A DNA stretch of 64,000 bases from Anoxybacterium sp963668245 (GTDB taxonomy: Bacteria; Bacillota; Clostridia; Peptostreptococcales; Anaerovoracaceae). Position numbers and translations under genes: made by a program. Positions 18,258-26,558 of this stretch are shown one piece after another. Within the stretch, counting starts at the first letter, position 1. Each line of letters begins with the position of its first letter. The stretch spans positions 2,170,001 through 2,234,000 of the forward strand of contig OY764195.2 of assembly GCA_963668245.2 (NCBI GenBank), read 5' to 3'. The notes beneath the pieces were generated by a model. The model searched no databases, was not told where the DNA came from, and worked only from the letters and a program-made list of their open reading frames with translations.

Positions 18258-19610
18258 TTATTCTTCACAACTTAAAATAGCTTTAATTGCAATCGCACAT
18301 TCAATTCTTTTCTTCTCAAGGTCACAACCCAATTCATATGGCTTGCGCATATCCTGATTCATATGATATGCGTTGGCATGACACCCACCACTACAGTAAA
18401 ATTTAGCCCAACATTCATTACATTTTTCTTTGTTATAGATATGAGCTTGATTAAATTCATCATATAGCTTGTTTTCGAATTTATCATCTGTAAGATTGCC
18501 CAATCGAAAATCCGTATTGCCTACAAACTGATGACATGGATAGATATCTCCTTCGGGTGATACTGCAACGTATTCTGTACCAGCACCACATCCGGATACT
18601 CTTTTTACGACACAAGGCCCTTGATTCAAATCTACATTAAAATGGAAAAATTCAAAGGTTTTACCCTCTTTTGCATAGTCAAGGAATAACTCAGTCAACT
18701 TATCGTACTCTTTTAAAATCGAGTCTGTATCCTCTTCCTGCAAGGCATAATCATAAGACAAATCCGTTACGACAGGCTCTACTGATACATTTTTAAAGCC
18801 AAGATCAACAAGGTGTTTTACATCAGCTGCAAAATCTAGGTTATTTCTGGTAAACGTACCCCGAACATAGTAAGTTCCATTCCGTTTCTCAACAAATCGT
18901 CTATAGTTATCAATGATAATATCATAAGTACCTTTATCATTTACAGTTCTTCGCATTGTGTCATTTACTTCACGACGACCATCAATACTTAGAATCACAT
19001 TATCCATATGCTCATTGATGTAATCGGCTTTTGCATCATCCAACAGAAGTCCGTTTGTTGTAATTGTAAATCGAATATTTTTACCATAAGGTTTTTCAGC
19101 TTCTCTTCCATAGGAGACAAGTTCTTTGATAACCTCAAAGTTCATCAATGGTTCACCACCAAAGAAATCAATTTCTAAATTTCTTCGGGTGCCAGATTGA
19201 GCAAGTAGAAAATCAATGGCTTTTTTTCCTGTTTCTATCGATAAAAGAAGTCTTTGACCTTCAAATGCACCCTTGTCACCAAAGCAATATTTACATGTCA
19301 TATTACAATCGTGAGCTACATGTAAGCACATGGCTTTGATGATAGCCCCGCGTCCTTCAAGCATATCCATGGTTATCTGAGAATCATCTGTAAACAACAT
19401 GCCTTCGTCCACAAGATATGCGATATCTTCCACTGCTTCCATTAAGTTCGATGAATCATATTTCCCATTTAAGGCAGAAACAATCTCTTCTTTCGTATGA
19501 TCCTGATATAGGTCTAAAATATCATATACGATTTCATTGACCACATGAACCGCACCACTATTCACATCAAGAACAATATATTGGTCTTGATAATTATATT
19601 TATGAATCAT
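18258..19610 (-). CDS. scfB: SCIFF peptide radical-SAM maturase
   Basis: A radical-SAM/SPASM enzyme of 450 residues. An N-terminal peptide-recognition (RRE-like) region is followed by CNMTCKYC (C102, C106, C109) for the SAM cluster, FFGGEPLMNF, and a C-terminal SPASM domain rich in cysteine (CGAGTEY, YPCHQF, CNECWAKFYCSGGC). The family installs thioether cross-links from Cys to the alpha-carbon of other residues in the six-cysteine SCIFF peptide. The precursor gene lies directly upstream at 19678-19824. A hairpin terminator sits between the two genes. It is nearly universal in Clostridia, with unknown physiological role. Confidence 0.95.
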   Translation of the reverse strand: MIHKYNYQDQYIVLDVNSGAVHVVNEIVYDILDLYQDHTKEEIVSALNGKYDSSNLMEAVEDIAYLVDEGMLFTDDSQITMDMLEGRGAIIKAMCLHVAHDCNMTCKYCFGDKGAFEGQRLLLSIETGKKAIDFLLAQSGTRRNLEIDFFGGEPLMNFEVIKELVSYGREAEKPYGKNIRFTITTNGLLLDDAKADYINEHMDNVILSIDGRREVNDTMRRTVNDKGTYDIIIDNYRRFVEKRNGTYYVRGTFTRNNLDFAADVKHLVDLGFKNVSVEPVVTDLSYDYALQEEDTDSILKEYDKLTELFLDYAKEGKTFEFFHFNVDLNQGPCVVKRVSGCGAGTEYVAVSPEGDIYPCHQFVGNTDFRLGNLTDDKFENKLYDEFNQAHIYNKEKCNECWAKFYCSGGCHANAYHMNQDMRKPYELGCDLEKKRIECAIAIKAILSCEE

Positions 19611-19642
19611 TTTTTTCCCTCATATTGGTTAGTTTACTAAAA

Positions 19643-19668
19643 AAAAAACAGCAACACTGCTGTTTTTT
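19643..19668 (-). terminator. Hairpin between SCIFF precursor and maturase genes
   Basis: On the minus strand the stem ACAGCA / TGCTGT, extended by A:T pairs, has a 4-base loop and a T run. It lies 9 bases after the precursor stop and before the maturase. It probably lets much more precursor than maturase mRNA be made. Confidence 0.75.
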
Positions 19669-19677
19669 GTCTTTGAC

Positions 19678-19824
19678 TTATCTACGTTTTACGTTTTCGC
19701 ATTCTTGATTTGCAACAGTACAAGATGTTTTACATGCAGATTGACATGACGTTTGACATTCTCCACAGCCTTTGCTAGCAGTATTTTTCAGCGTTGGCTT
19801 TGCAATTGTTTTAATGTTTTTCAT
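19678..19824 (-). CDS. scfA: SCIFF ribosomal peptide precursor (six cysteines in forty-five)
   Basis: A small gene of 48 codons. The protein starts MKNIKTIAKPTLKNTASKGC and has cysteines at 20, 23, 27, 31, 35 and 42, the defining pattern of the SCIFF RiPP precursor. The N-terminal half is the leader recognised by the maturase and the Cys-rich half is the core. AAGGAGGAAT precedes the ATG by 6 bases. A promoter lies at 19902-19930 and the maturase gene scfB directly downstream. Confidence 0.95.
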   Translation of the reverse strand: MKNIKTIAKPTLKNTASKGCGECQTSCQSACKTSCTVANQECENVKRR

Positions 19825-19901
19825 GAATGTATTCCTCCTTATTCAATGCCATTATGGCTATATCTCTAAGTTATCTTCAATTGATATGAAACCCACGATA
19901 T

Positions 19902-19930
19902 ACGATACTAAAAAAAAGTCAAAAAGTCAA
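19902..19930 (-). promoter_or_regulatory. Promoter of the SCIFF operon
   Basis: On the minus strand TTGACT (19925-19930), a 17-base spacer and TATCGT (19902-19907). It is about 80 bases upstream of the SCIFF start. Confidence 0.65.
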
Positions 19931-19975
19931 GAATACGATTGTTATTTATCAGCATTTTTCAATTAAATTTTCAGA

Positions 19976-21072
19976 TTACAGCATACTATTTTTCAGTTTA
20001 TTTGTCAATTTATATAAAAAGTCTTGGATATTTGAAACAATTGTTGTAACTTCAAGACTTCCCCTGTCTCGCAATTTATTTAATACAAATTCAGAAACAT
20101 CAATTGCATAAATAAAAACAGGCCTTACTTCCCCATCAATAACGGTATAAGAAGGCGTTAAATTTCCAGTCGCAATCGTATGAAGCTGAGTTGCAAGACA
20201 TACTATAGTAGTTGCCTTTTTCGTGTGATAACGCATCGCATCTTGCACAGCGCTCATCTCATCATAAACGCCATTAAGAGGACCATCGTCACGAATAGAA
20301 CCAGCAAGTACCAACGGGATTTTGTTTTTAATGCAAGCATAAATGAGACCATTGTCGATTCCAAAATCTGAAATCCCTTTTTCAATCGACCCAGACCTAT
20401 TCATCTGATTGATTGTATCCAGATGGTGATAATGTCCATTATGCTTGTTCTCTCTCGTACAGATATCTTGACCCAGTGCCGTCTGAAACAGAGCGCCTTC
20501 TAGATCATGTGTAGCCACTGCATTTGCCTCCAAAAACAGCATGTGCATAGCCCGAATCAATGATATATTCCATAGCGATTCTAGAACCAACATTAAATAC
20601 GGAAGCTGGGCCTAGTACCCAAATAATATGTCCATTATGTTTATCATGCTTTAGCAGGTTTACTAGATTATCATAGTCAATATCAAAAGATGTTTCTCTT
20701 GATCTTCCACTTCGAAATGCAAACGTATCGATTTGGTTGGTTTCTTTTTTAAAACCATGACTATGTAAATAAATTCCTTCGGAGCCATCATCTGTTCTGC
20801 CAATAATTACTTGCTCTCCTATTTCTAGTCGTCGAAACTCTTTCGCCTCTAGAGCACCGTCTGGAAGTATCACTGGAACACAATCCATTCTCGATTCTTG
20901 CATTAAAACCCATTTTCCCATCTATTTTATAATATTCTGGGTACATGGATGTTGCATGATAGTAATCTGGCGCGACCCCTTGCATTGTAACCAGACTTGT
21001 TTTCACATTTGGAGCATTTTTGAACGCATTCTTTGAAAAATCTGGTGCATTATATTTTGGTAGTTCAAACAT
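19976..21072 (-). pseudogene. TIGR00300-type LOR/SDH protein, two frameshifts
   Basis: Three overlapping reading frames together make one protein of the TIGR00300 family, related to the C-terminal LOR/SDH domain and to archaeal ornithine cyclodeaminase. Frame 1 (start at 21072, GGAGG 5 bases upstream) gives MFELPKYNAPDF to KIDGK. Frame 2 continues WVLMQESRMDCV to HAVFGG. Frame 3 continues NAVATHDLEGALFQTALGQD to the end. At each junction (about 20925 and 20528) removing one A from an A run restores the frame: GGGAAAATGG to GGGAAATGG, and GGCAAATGC to GGCAATGC. As written the gene is broken. Either it is a recent pseudogene or there are two homopolymer errors. The family's role is in ornithine/arginine metabolism. 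Confidence 0.85.
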
Positions 21073-21174
21073 AGTGTCCTCCATCCGAAATAATTGATTC
21101 CAGTCTTATATATCCTATTCTATCAGAAGAGCTTACACCCTGCAAATTTTTAGTTGTTTTTAACCTATAGCAAA

Positions 21175-21207
21175 AATCCTTGCGTCTATCACAAAAACAC
21201 AAGGATT
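21175..21207 (-). terminator. Probable terminator of the Rh channel gene
   Basis: The stem AATCCTTG / CAAGGATT has a loop of about 17 bases and is followed on the minus strand by TTTTTG. It lies about 80 bases past the stop of the Rh-type gene. Confidence 0.5.
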
Positions 21208-21284
21208 ATGCTAACATGCCTCAATATGATTCTGAATACACCTAATCTGTTAGAACTTATTCTGATAAGAATTCATCACTATCT

Positions 21285-22385
21285 TCATACGCCAATTCTT
21301 TTTTGCCAGTTTGCTCGAATAATAAATCCACTGATTACACCTGCTATCAGTGCAAAAATCACTGTAAATAAAATTCCAGAAATTTGTGCTTGAGCAGCAG
21401 ATGGTACTACAACGATACCACATAGACCACCGAGTAATCCGGGCATACCATGTAAGTTATGAACACCACATGTATCTACATTTTTGAGCTTGGACTGAAT
21501 TGCCGGCTGTATTATCGTATAACCAACCACACATAGCGTACCGGCAATTAGTCCAATAATGAATGCACCAACAGGGCTTACAAGATTACAAGTAGCACCG
21601 ATGGAGACGCCTCCTGCTAAAGAAGCGTTGGCTATATCCGCAATCGCGACTTTTTTTCGAATCATGAGTCCAATTACATATGTACTCAACGTTGCGGCAC
21701 ATAGCGCCAGTACAACATTGATAACTGTTTGAGCAAATTGAGCTTCTGGAACAATTGCACTACAGAAACTCGGCCAGAAAATCCAAAGTATCATGGAACC
21801 TAACATACTGAATCGATCTGAAGTAGCATCACTTTCGATAGGAACTTCCCTGTGTTTTGCATTGGACAGTACAAGACTAAGGCCCATTCCAAAGTAAGCT
21901 CCAAATGCATGAATTACAATAGATCCACCTGCATCTACAAAGCCAGTAGTAACGCCAAGACCACCGTCGAGAACCATCCATTCATTGAATAAGTAAAAAG
22001 GAACTAATAATGCGCCAAGTATACCATATTGGTAAACTTTTAATCTTCCAAGAACGGCTCCCATAGCAATCAGTGCAGCTGCAGCAGCAAATTCAGCAAA
22101 CAAAAAAGCCTCAATACTGTTTGCGTGAATAGACTCTGCGGACAGTATCCCTGTTGACCGCAACCCCAAATATACTGGAAGTGCAGCAGCAACAAGCAGA
22201 TAAGTGCCCGTTAATGCGCTGAAGCCATAGTTTTTTACAAAGACCATGAGGAAACCAAATCCAACAATCAACATGGCAAGAATGCCAATAGAAAAATTGT
22301 ACTGTTGGACTTGTCTGATGCCCTCCGAAGCGCTTTCTACAGCAGCAACGTTGACATCATTCGTAGCTAATAGTACTTGCATCAT
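21285..22385 (-). CDS. Rhesus-type (Rh50) ammonia/CO2 channel of the Amt/Rh family
   Basis: A membrane protein of about 366 residues with 10-12 hydrophobic segments. Motifs are those of Rh proteins rather than AmtB: DAGGSIVIHAFGAYFGMGL, LGSMILWIFWPSFCSA and CGVHNLHGMPGLLGG. The two histidines in IVIH and NLHG match the pore twin-His pair. The start is MMQVLLATN at 22385, with AGGAG 8 bases upstream; in-frame codons further upstream have no ribosome site. Rh proteins conduct NH3 and possibly CO2. No glnK/glnB gene is adjacent, unlike typical amtB loci. Confidence 0.9.
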   Translation of the reverse strand: MMQVLLATNDVNVAAVESASEGIRQVQQYNFSIGILAMLIVGFGFLMVFVKNYGFSALTGTYLLVAAALPVYLGLRSTGILSAESIHANSIEAFLFAEFAAAAALIAMGAVLGRLKVYQYGILGALLVPFYLFNEWMVLDGGLGVTTGFVDAGGSIVIHAFGAYFGMGLSLVLSNAKHREVPIESDATSDRFSMLGSMILWIFWPSFCSAIVPEAQFAQTVINVVLALCAATLSTYVIGLMIRKKVAIADIANASLAGGVSIGATCNLVSPVGAFIIGLIAGTLCVVGYTIIQPAIQSKLKNVDTCGVHNLHGMPGLLGGLCGIVVVPSAAQAQISGILFTVIFALIAGVISGFIIRANWQKRIGV

Positions 22386-22486
22386 TTTTCTTACTCCTAT
22401 AACCTCTCTGAATTTAATCTTCACAAAAGATCATATCCACCCTGTTAGTTTGTTACTTTTGTGAGATTATATCTAACAACTTACAC

Positions 22487-22515
22487 ATTTTATTCTATAA
22501 TAGGAGCAGTGTCAA
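22487..22515 (-). promoter_or_regulatory. Promoter of the Rh channel gene
   Basis: On the minus strand a perfect TTGACA (22510-22515), a 17-base spacer and TAAAAT (22487-22492). The remaining leader to the start codon is about 95 bases. With the terminator at 22598-22653, this accounts for the roughly 300-base gap between the two genes. Confidence 0.7.
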
Positions 22516-22597
22516 TATGGCAATATATGTGTATTTCTTTTGAATTTTCACTCATTTCAGTTAATTGTCAAAAATTGATATCTAAAAGATAAAATAC

Positions 22598-22653
22598 AAA
22601 AAAAAATCGAGTAAATACAAAGTTAACCAAAAATTAAATATGTATTTACTCGA
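22598..22653 (-). terminator. Terminator of the LysM/papain-like gene
   Basis: A 13-bp stem, TCGAGTAAATACA / TGTATTTACTCGA, is followed on the minus strand by a run of nine T. It lies about 40 bases past the stop at 22691. Confidence 0.88.
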
Positions 22654-22690
22654 AATGAACTATATTATGATGAAAATTTCAGCAAGGGTA

Positions 22691-23821
22691 TTATTTTATG
22701 GGCTCTACAATGACATATGGTTGCAATTGGTAAGGTTTTGGAGCAACCGCTCTATCATGCCACATATAGAACCATCTTTCTGCAGGATAATAATAATATC
22801 CATCTTGCCAGCTGTCTGATGTATCATATGGATCTGCAAAAATAATCACATCATCACCGATTCCAGCTGTTCCATTTGTATCATATCCGATGATAGCCTG
22901 CCAATGTCCGTCCCAATCACTCCATTCTACCATAATTGGTCTGTTTGCATTCAGATTGGTAAGAACCCAGTTTACAAAGTAGGAATCTTTTGCATCATCT
23001 ACCCAATTTTCTGTATTAGGATCATTGTCAGATGCGTATAATGCAACAGAATTAAAGGTTCCAGGTAAATTACCCCAGTCATTTTCTGGTGAGTTTGTAT
23101 CTCCTTCTTGAATCAAATCGCTATCCTGATAATCTGTGGTATAGCTTGTTTCAACTACTTTAAAGCTGTCAATCGTATCAAAGAACCGAATGATATCATC
23201 GACAGAAGTTCCATACTCAGGATAATTGTCTGCAGAACCTGGTTCTGAATCCGCTGTATCTAAATCAACATCCGCACCTGAAATTGTCGCAATATCCCAT
23301 TCACTATAATCTGTTACTCCAAAATTCTCTAAAACCATTAACAAAGTGGCGCTACCGCAAGACCATTCAGATGTTTGTTGAAACGTTTTAAAATTGCTGA
23401 TAATTGTCAACTCATCATCTGATTTCATATTATAAAAGTCCGGATTCATGTAATACTTCGAATCGGAATGATCTCCTGCATTATCGTAGTAATCTGCTCC
23501 GCCATATTCGTCAATATCAGATTTTGGATCGATTACTTCTGGTTTTGCTTTTTCAGAAGATGTTGTAGAAGTTGCAGCTGGCAAATTGGAATCATTGACT
23601 GCTGCATCGCCAGTTGTCTTTAATACTTGTCCTGCATAGATAAGATTTGCATTACTTAATTGATTCCATTGGATTAAAGAATCCATAGACACATTCAAGT
23701 CTTTTGCTATCTTCCATAAACGATCTCCTTCTTTGACTGTGTATTCACCTGCAAAAACCGTACATGTTGACAAGGTAAATACAAGAAGAAACGCGACCAG
23801 TAATATTGATTTCTTTTTCAT
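22691..23821 (-). CDS. Secreted LysM protein with papain-like C39-type domain
   Basis: A protein of about 376 residues. The start MKKKSILLV is set by AAAGGAGG 6 bases upstream. An N-terminal signal peptide (to about VFAG) leads to one LysM domain (YTVKEGDRLWKIAK ... IYAGQVLK) that binds peptidoglycan. A Ser/Asp-rich linker leads to a C39-like cysteine peptidase fold: QQTSEWSCGSATLLMVLENFG carries the candidate Gln and Cys, GHWQAIIGYD the His, and FADPYD the Asp. It should act at the cell wall. Substrate unknown. It has its own promoter and terminator. Confidence 0.88.
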   Translation of the reverse strand: MKKKSILLVAFLLVFTLSTCTVFAGEYTVKEGDRLWKIAKDLNVSMDSLIQWNQLSNANLIYAGQVLKTTGDAAVNDSNLPAATSTTSSEKAKPEVIDPKSDIDEYGGADYYDNAGDHSDSKYYMNPDFYNMKSDDELTIISNFKTFQQTSEWSCGSATLLMVLENFGVTDYSEWDIATISGADVDLDTADSEPGSADNYPEYGTSVDDIIRFFDTIDSFKVVETSYTTDYQDSDLIQEGDTNSPENDWGNLPGTFNSVALYASDNDPNTENWVDDAKDSYFVNWVLTNLNANRPIMVEWSDWDGHWQAIIGYDTNGTAGIGDDVIIFADPYDTSDSWQDGYYYYPAERWFYMWHDRAVAPKPYQLQPYVIVEPIK

Positions 23822-23874
23822 AGCTTCCTCCTTTTGGCGTACCAATTTTTAAATATTTAGAATTATCACAATTT

Positions 23875-23903
23875 ATTGTATACTTTTTTCTCAATATTTT
23901 CAA
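23875..23903 (-). promoter_or_regulatory. Promoter of the LysM/papain-like gene
   Basis: On the minus strand TTGAAA (23898-23903), a 17-base spacer and TACAAT (23875-23880). It lies about 55 bases upstream of the start codon. Confidence 0.65.
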
Positions 23904-23941
23904 TAAAATCTTATTTTGTTCTGCCATGCATCAAATGCAAT

Positions 23942-23968
23942 TAAAAACTGCGGAAGCAATCCGCAGTT
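23942..23968 (-). terminator. Terminator of the universal stress protein gene
   Basis: A 9-bp stem, AACTGCGGA / TCCGCAGTT, with a 5-base loop. On the minus strand it runs into TTTTTAA. It lies 24 bases past the usp stop. Confidence 0.8.
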
Positions 23969-23991
23969 CATTATTGTTTGTTATTAATTAT

Positions 23992-24414
23992 TTATTTTAC
24001 TACTAATACTGGTTTATTGACATGTAAAATCACTTTATGTGCTACACCACCCATTACAAATTCATGTATCATACCTTTTCCATGAGATCCAATGATTACC
24101 AAATCAAAGTCTCCTTGGTTTGCATATTGGGTAATCATCCTAGAAACGGTACCGTCGAGTTTTACTACTTTTACACGGTCACCTAATTCTGCCAGTTTTT
24201 CTTTTCCTTCTTTTAAAATATCTTCTGATAGTTCATTGAATGCTTCTACAAAGCTTTCTTCTAAACCAGTGTCATAGTGAAACATATGTTCACTAAAGTC
24301 ATTGACATGGAGTAGTGTAATGTCTCCACCACATGCTTTTGCAAATTCTTCTGCTTTTTCTAGTGCAAGATTAGAATGGGAGGAACCATCAATTGGAACA
24401 AGAATCTTTTTCAT
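23992..24414 (-). CDS. Universal stress protein, UspA family
   Basis: A single-domain USP of 140 residues starting MKKILVPIDGSSHS. It has the ATP-binding C-terminal loop GSHGKG...MGGVAHKV. The canonical GxxG-x9-G(S/T) motif ends here in GG instead of GS/GT, so nucleotide binding may be altered. The start follows AGGTG by 8 bases; an upstream in-frame ATG five codons earlier is less likely. Role in stress survival is general and not specific. It follows the MazG-like gene by about 50 bases. Confidence 0.9.
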   Translation of the reverse strand: MKKILVPIDGSSHSNLALEKAEEFAKACGGDITLLHVNDFSEHMFHYDTGLEESFVEAFNELSEDILKEGKEKLAELGDRVKVVKLDGTVSRMITQYANQGDFDLVIIGSHGKGMIHEFVMGGVAHKVILHVNKPVLVVK

Positions 24415-24467
24415 CGTTTCACACCTCACTTCAAAAATATATATTGAAATAAATTGGAGTAGCTAGA

Positions 24468-24788
24468 TTATTCTTTGTCGTCCACGTCTATCAAGAGAAC
24501 CTTCTCTCGAAATGATCCACGTGCTTCACGACGAATCAACTTTAAATAGTCAATATGTAGTGGTTCATAATCTTTAAACTGTACTAAGCAATCTAACGCT
24601 TCAAATACATCCGCTAATTCTTCTTCGTTCGTGCTTACTCGAAACTCTTCTATTTCTTCTACAATTTTATCCAATAAAGCTTCGAAATATTCATTATCAC
24701 TTAGAACTTTCGCATGGTATATTCTTCCACTTTCTTCAATTAGTTCAGGTATTTTATCTCTGACAAGTTTGTTATAAGAACGTTTCAT
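24468..24788 (-). CDS. MazG-like / PRA-PH nucleotide pyrophosphohydrolase
   Basis: A small all-alpha protein of 106 residues starting MKRSYNKLVRDKIPELIEESG. The metal-binding pattern is visible as EEIEEF ... EELADVFEALD. The KLVRDKIPE family is related to phosphoribosyl-ATP pyrophosphohydrolase and MazG and is thought to clean up abnormal nucleoside triphosphates. GGAGG lies upstream of the ATG. It is probably co-transcribed with the usp gene downstream. It is not in a his operon, so a histidine role is unlikely. Confidence 0.82.
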   Translation of the reverse strand: MKRSYNKLVRDKIPELIEESGRIYHAKVLSDNEYFEALLDKIVEEIEEFRVSTNEEELADVFEALDCLVQFKDYEPLHIDYLKLIRREARGSFREKVLLIDVDDKE

Positions 24789-24892
24789 AGTATCACCTCC
24801 AGTTTCATTTTTTATACCCCTTATTTTTTATACAAAACCCCAAAACCGTTTAAAATAGTGCTTTTTTATTCTGATTAACTCGTGAAAATCAA

Positions 24893-24921
24893 TGGTAATA
24901 TATGAATACTTAGTGTATAAT
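24893..24921 (+). promoter_or_regulatory. Possible promoter of the FlK-like thioesterase gene
   Basis: A perfect TATAAT at 24916-24921 with a poor -35 (TGGTAA) 17 bases upstream. An AAGGAG ribosome site and the ATG at 24953 follow. Confidence 0.45.
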
Positions 24922-24952
24922 ATTAAAAAATAAAAGTAAGGAGTGTACTATT

Positions 24953-25366
24953 ATGATTGAACATAAGATTGTAGCAGGTATATCAACAATCTATAAAACT
25001 GAAGCACGCCATCAAGACACACTGCCATGTAGTAGTGGAACTGGAATTATGGATTGTCTAATATCTACCCCAGCATTGATGACCATGGTTATCACCGCTA
25101 GTAGCGAATTATTAGACCCTTTATTACCAGAAGGGTATATTACCGTTGGTAAAAACATGGAGCTTTCTCATGAAAGACCAACACTAGTAGGAGAAATGAT
25201 TACGCTTGCAATTACCGTAACAAAAATTAAAGGGGATACAATTCATCTTGAGGTTACAGGTCACGATTCCACAGGCTTAATCTGCAGAGGCAGCTTTGAT
25301 CGTTCTATTGTCAACAGAGATCACCTGATCGATATCGCATACAGACGATCAAAACATCTACTCTAA
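24953..25366 (+). CDS. FlK-like hotdog-fold acyl-CoA thioesterase
   Basis: A hotdog protein of 137 residues resembling fluoroacetyl-CoA thioesterase FlK. It has the helix segment STPALMTMVITASSELLDPLLPEG, then GKNMELSHERPT and VTKIKGDTIHLEVTGHDSTGLI. In FlK the catalytic residues are Thr, Glu and His; the STP and SHERPT segments are the likely equivalents. It probably hydrolyses a short acyl-CoA; the substrate is unknown. It is monocistronic, with an AAGGAG ribosome site. Confidence 0.85.
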   Translation: MIEHKIVAGISTIYKTEARHQDTLPCSSGTGIMDCLISTPALMTMVITASSELLDPLLPEGYITVGKNMELSHERPTLVGEMITLAITVTKIKGDTIHLEVTGHDSTGLICRGSFDRSIVNRDHLIDIAYRRSKHLL

Positions 25367-25426
25367 TGTTTCATCCTTGAAGAATCCTGAAAATTGCAAT
25401 TGGATGTAAAACATATCTACGTAATA

Positions 25427-25455
25427 AAAAACAAGCTCGATTGAGCTTGTTTTTT
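25427..25455. terminator. Bidirectional terminator
   Basis: A 12-bp stem, AAAAACAAGCTC / GAGCTTGTTTTT, with the tetraloop GATT. T runs follow on both strands. It serves the convergent thioesterase and EamA genes. Confidence 0.88.
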
Positions 25456-25540
25456 ATTTATCTAAAGTAAATATATCGGTTATTCTAACAGAAAGCGATA
25501 TGTTTGAACTAGTAATATTTTATGAATGATACCATTGTTT

Positions 25541-26425
25541 TTACTGCTTCGTATTCATGATAACAAGAGAAAGAACAACCAACACAATTCCGATTGCATT
25601 ATACCAAGTAAACAACTCTTGAAAAACAATAACACCTATCAAGGTAGCTGCTACTGGTTCAATGAATGTCAACAAAGCTGCTTTTCCTGCTTCCATATGC
25701 CTTAAACCATATGTGTACAGTAGAAATGGAAGAAGTGTTGAAAAAAAACCAAGTGCAATCACAAGAAAAACCATTGTAGCATTTTGATTCAATACTTTAA
25801 CGATTTTCAGCGGTTCCGATAGGAATAATAAAAATATAGTGGCAAATAAAAAGGTATATAGAGTTACAGTCATCCAGTGATATTTTTTTAGTGCTATTCT
25901 TCCAAATATGCTGTAAAGAGCATATCCAAATCCAGATCCCAAGCCAATCAATAGGCCAAAGCTCCCAATTTTTGAATGTGCACTAAATACACCAACCGTA
26001 AATAAAGCTCCAACAAAGGATAAGATAACCGCACTGCCTTTTTTCCGTGAAATTTTTTCATGGAAGAATACGAAGGACATGATTACTACAAATGCAGGAC
26101 CCGTATATAAAAGAATTGCTGCGATGGATAGTGTATTTTCCTGTATGCTTTTAAAGTAACAAAGATTGAAAAAAGCGATACTGCAGATACCTGTACCAAA
26201 AAAAAGCCAAAGATCCTTGACACAAACTTTCAGTTTTGAAGAGTGAAAGAAACTGATATAAGTTAGTAGTATTCCAGTAACAATGAAGCATCTCAAAAAA
26301 GTGATTTGTAATGAACTAAATTCTTGAGATAAGGATCTTGAAAAAAGTCCTATCATTCCCCATAAAGATCCAGCTAATAGGATTGAGATGGTTGCTGTCT
26401 TTTCTTGACTGATTTTTTGTAGCAT
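25541..26425 (-). CDS. EamA/DMT-superfamily transporter
   Basis: A membrane protein of 294 residues with ten predicted hydrophobic helices in two EamA halves (about 10-140 and 155-290). Typical segments are ILLAGSLWGMIGLFSR and a second half ending GVIVFQELFTWYNAIGI. The family exports or exchanges metabolites such as amino acids and nucleotide sugars; the substrate is not predictable. GGAGG precedes the ATG. It is transcribed divergently from a LysR regulator that probably controls it. Confidence 0.88.
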   Translation of the reverse strand: MLQKISQEKTATISILLAGSLWGMIGLFSRSLSQEFSSLQITFLRCFIVTGILLTYISFFHSSKLKVCVKDLWLFFGTGICSIAFFNLCYFKSIQENTLSIAAILLYTGPAFVVIMSFVFFHEKISRKKGSAVILSFVGALFTVGVFSAHSKIGSFGLLIGLGSGFGYALYSIFGRIALKKYHWMTVTLYTFLFATIFLLFLSEPLKIVKVLNQNATMVFLVIALGFFSTLLPFLLYTYGLRHMEAGKAALLTFIEPVAATLIGVIVFQELFTWYNAIGIVLVVLSLVIMNTKQ

Positions 26426-26508
26426 CGTGTACCTCCAGATTGTGATTCTCTAGATGGTATTATATAATGAAATTATACTTAAGCATATTAATATATATTT
26501 CATATATA

Positions 26509-26523
26509 TTAAGTATTGCTTAA
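26509..26523. promoter_or_regulatory. LysR-type operator (T-N11-A palindrome)
   Basis: A perfect palindrome, TTAAG TATTG CTTAA, fits the LysR box T-N11-A. It lies in the 133-base divergent gap between the EamA and LysR genes, next to a second palindrome. Confidence 0.6.
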
Positions 26524-26524
26524 T

Positions 26525-26540
26525 ATAAGCTATTGCTTAT
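26525..26540. promoter_or_regulatory. Second palindrome in the EamA/LysR gap
   Basis: A perfect inverted repeat, ATAAGC TATT GCTTAT. It is one base away from the first box and has a similar half-site (GCTTA). It is 18 bases upstream of the lysR ATG, so it may be the activation or autoregulatory half-site. Confidence 0.55.
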
Positions 26541-26558
26541 GAGGAAAGGTGGTTTGAT

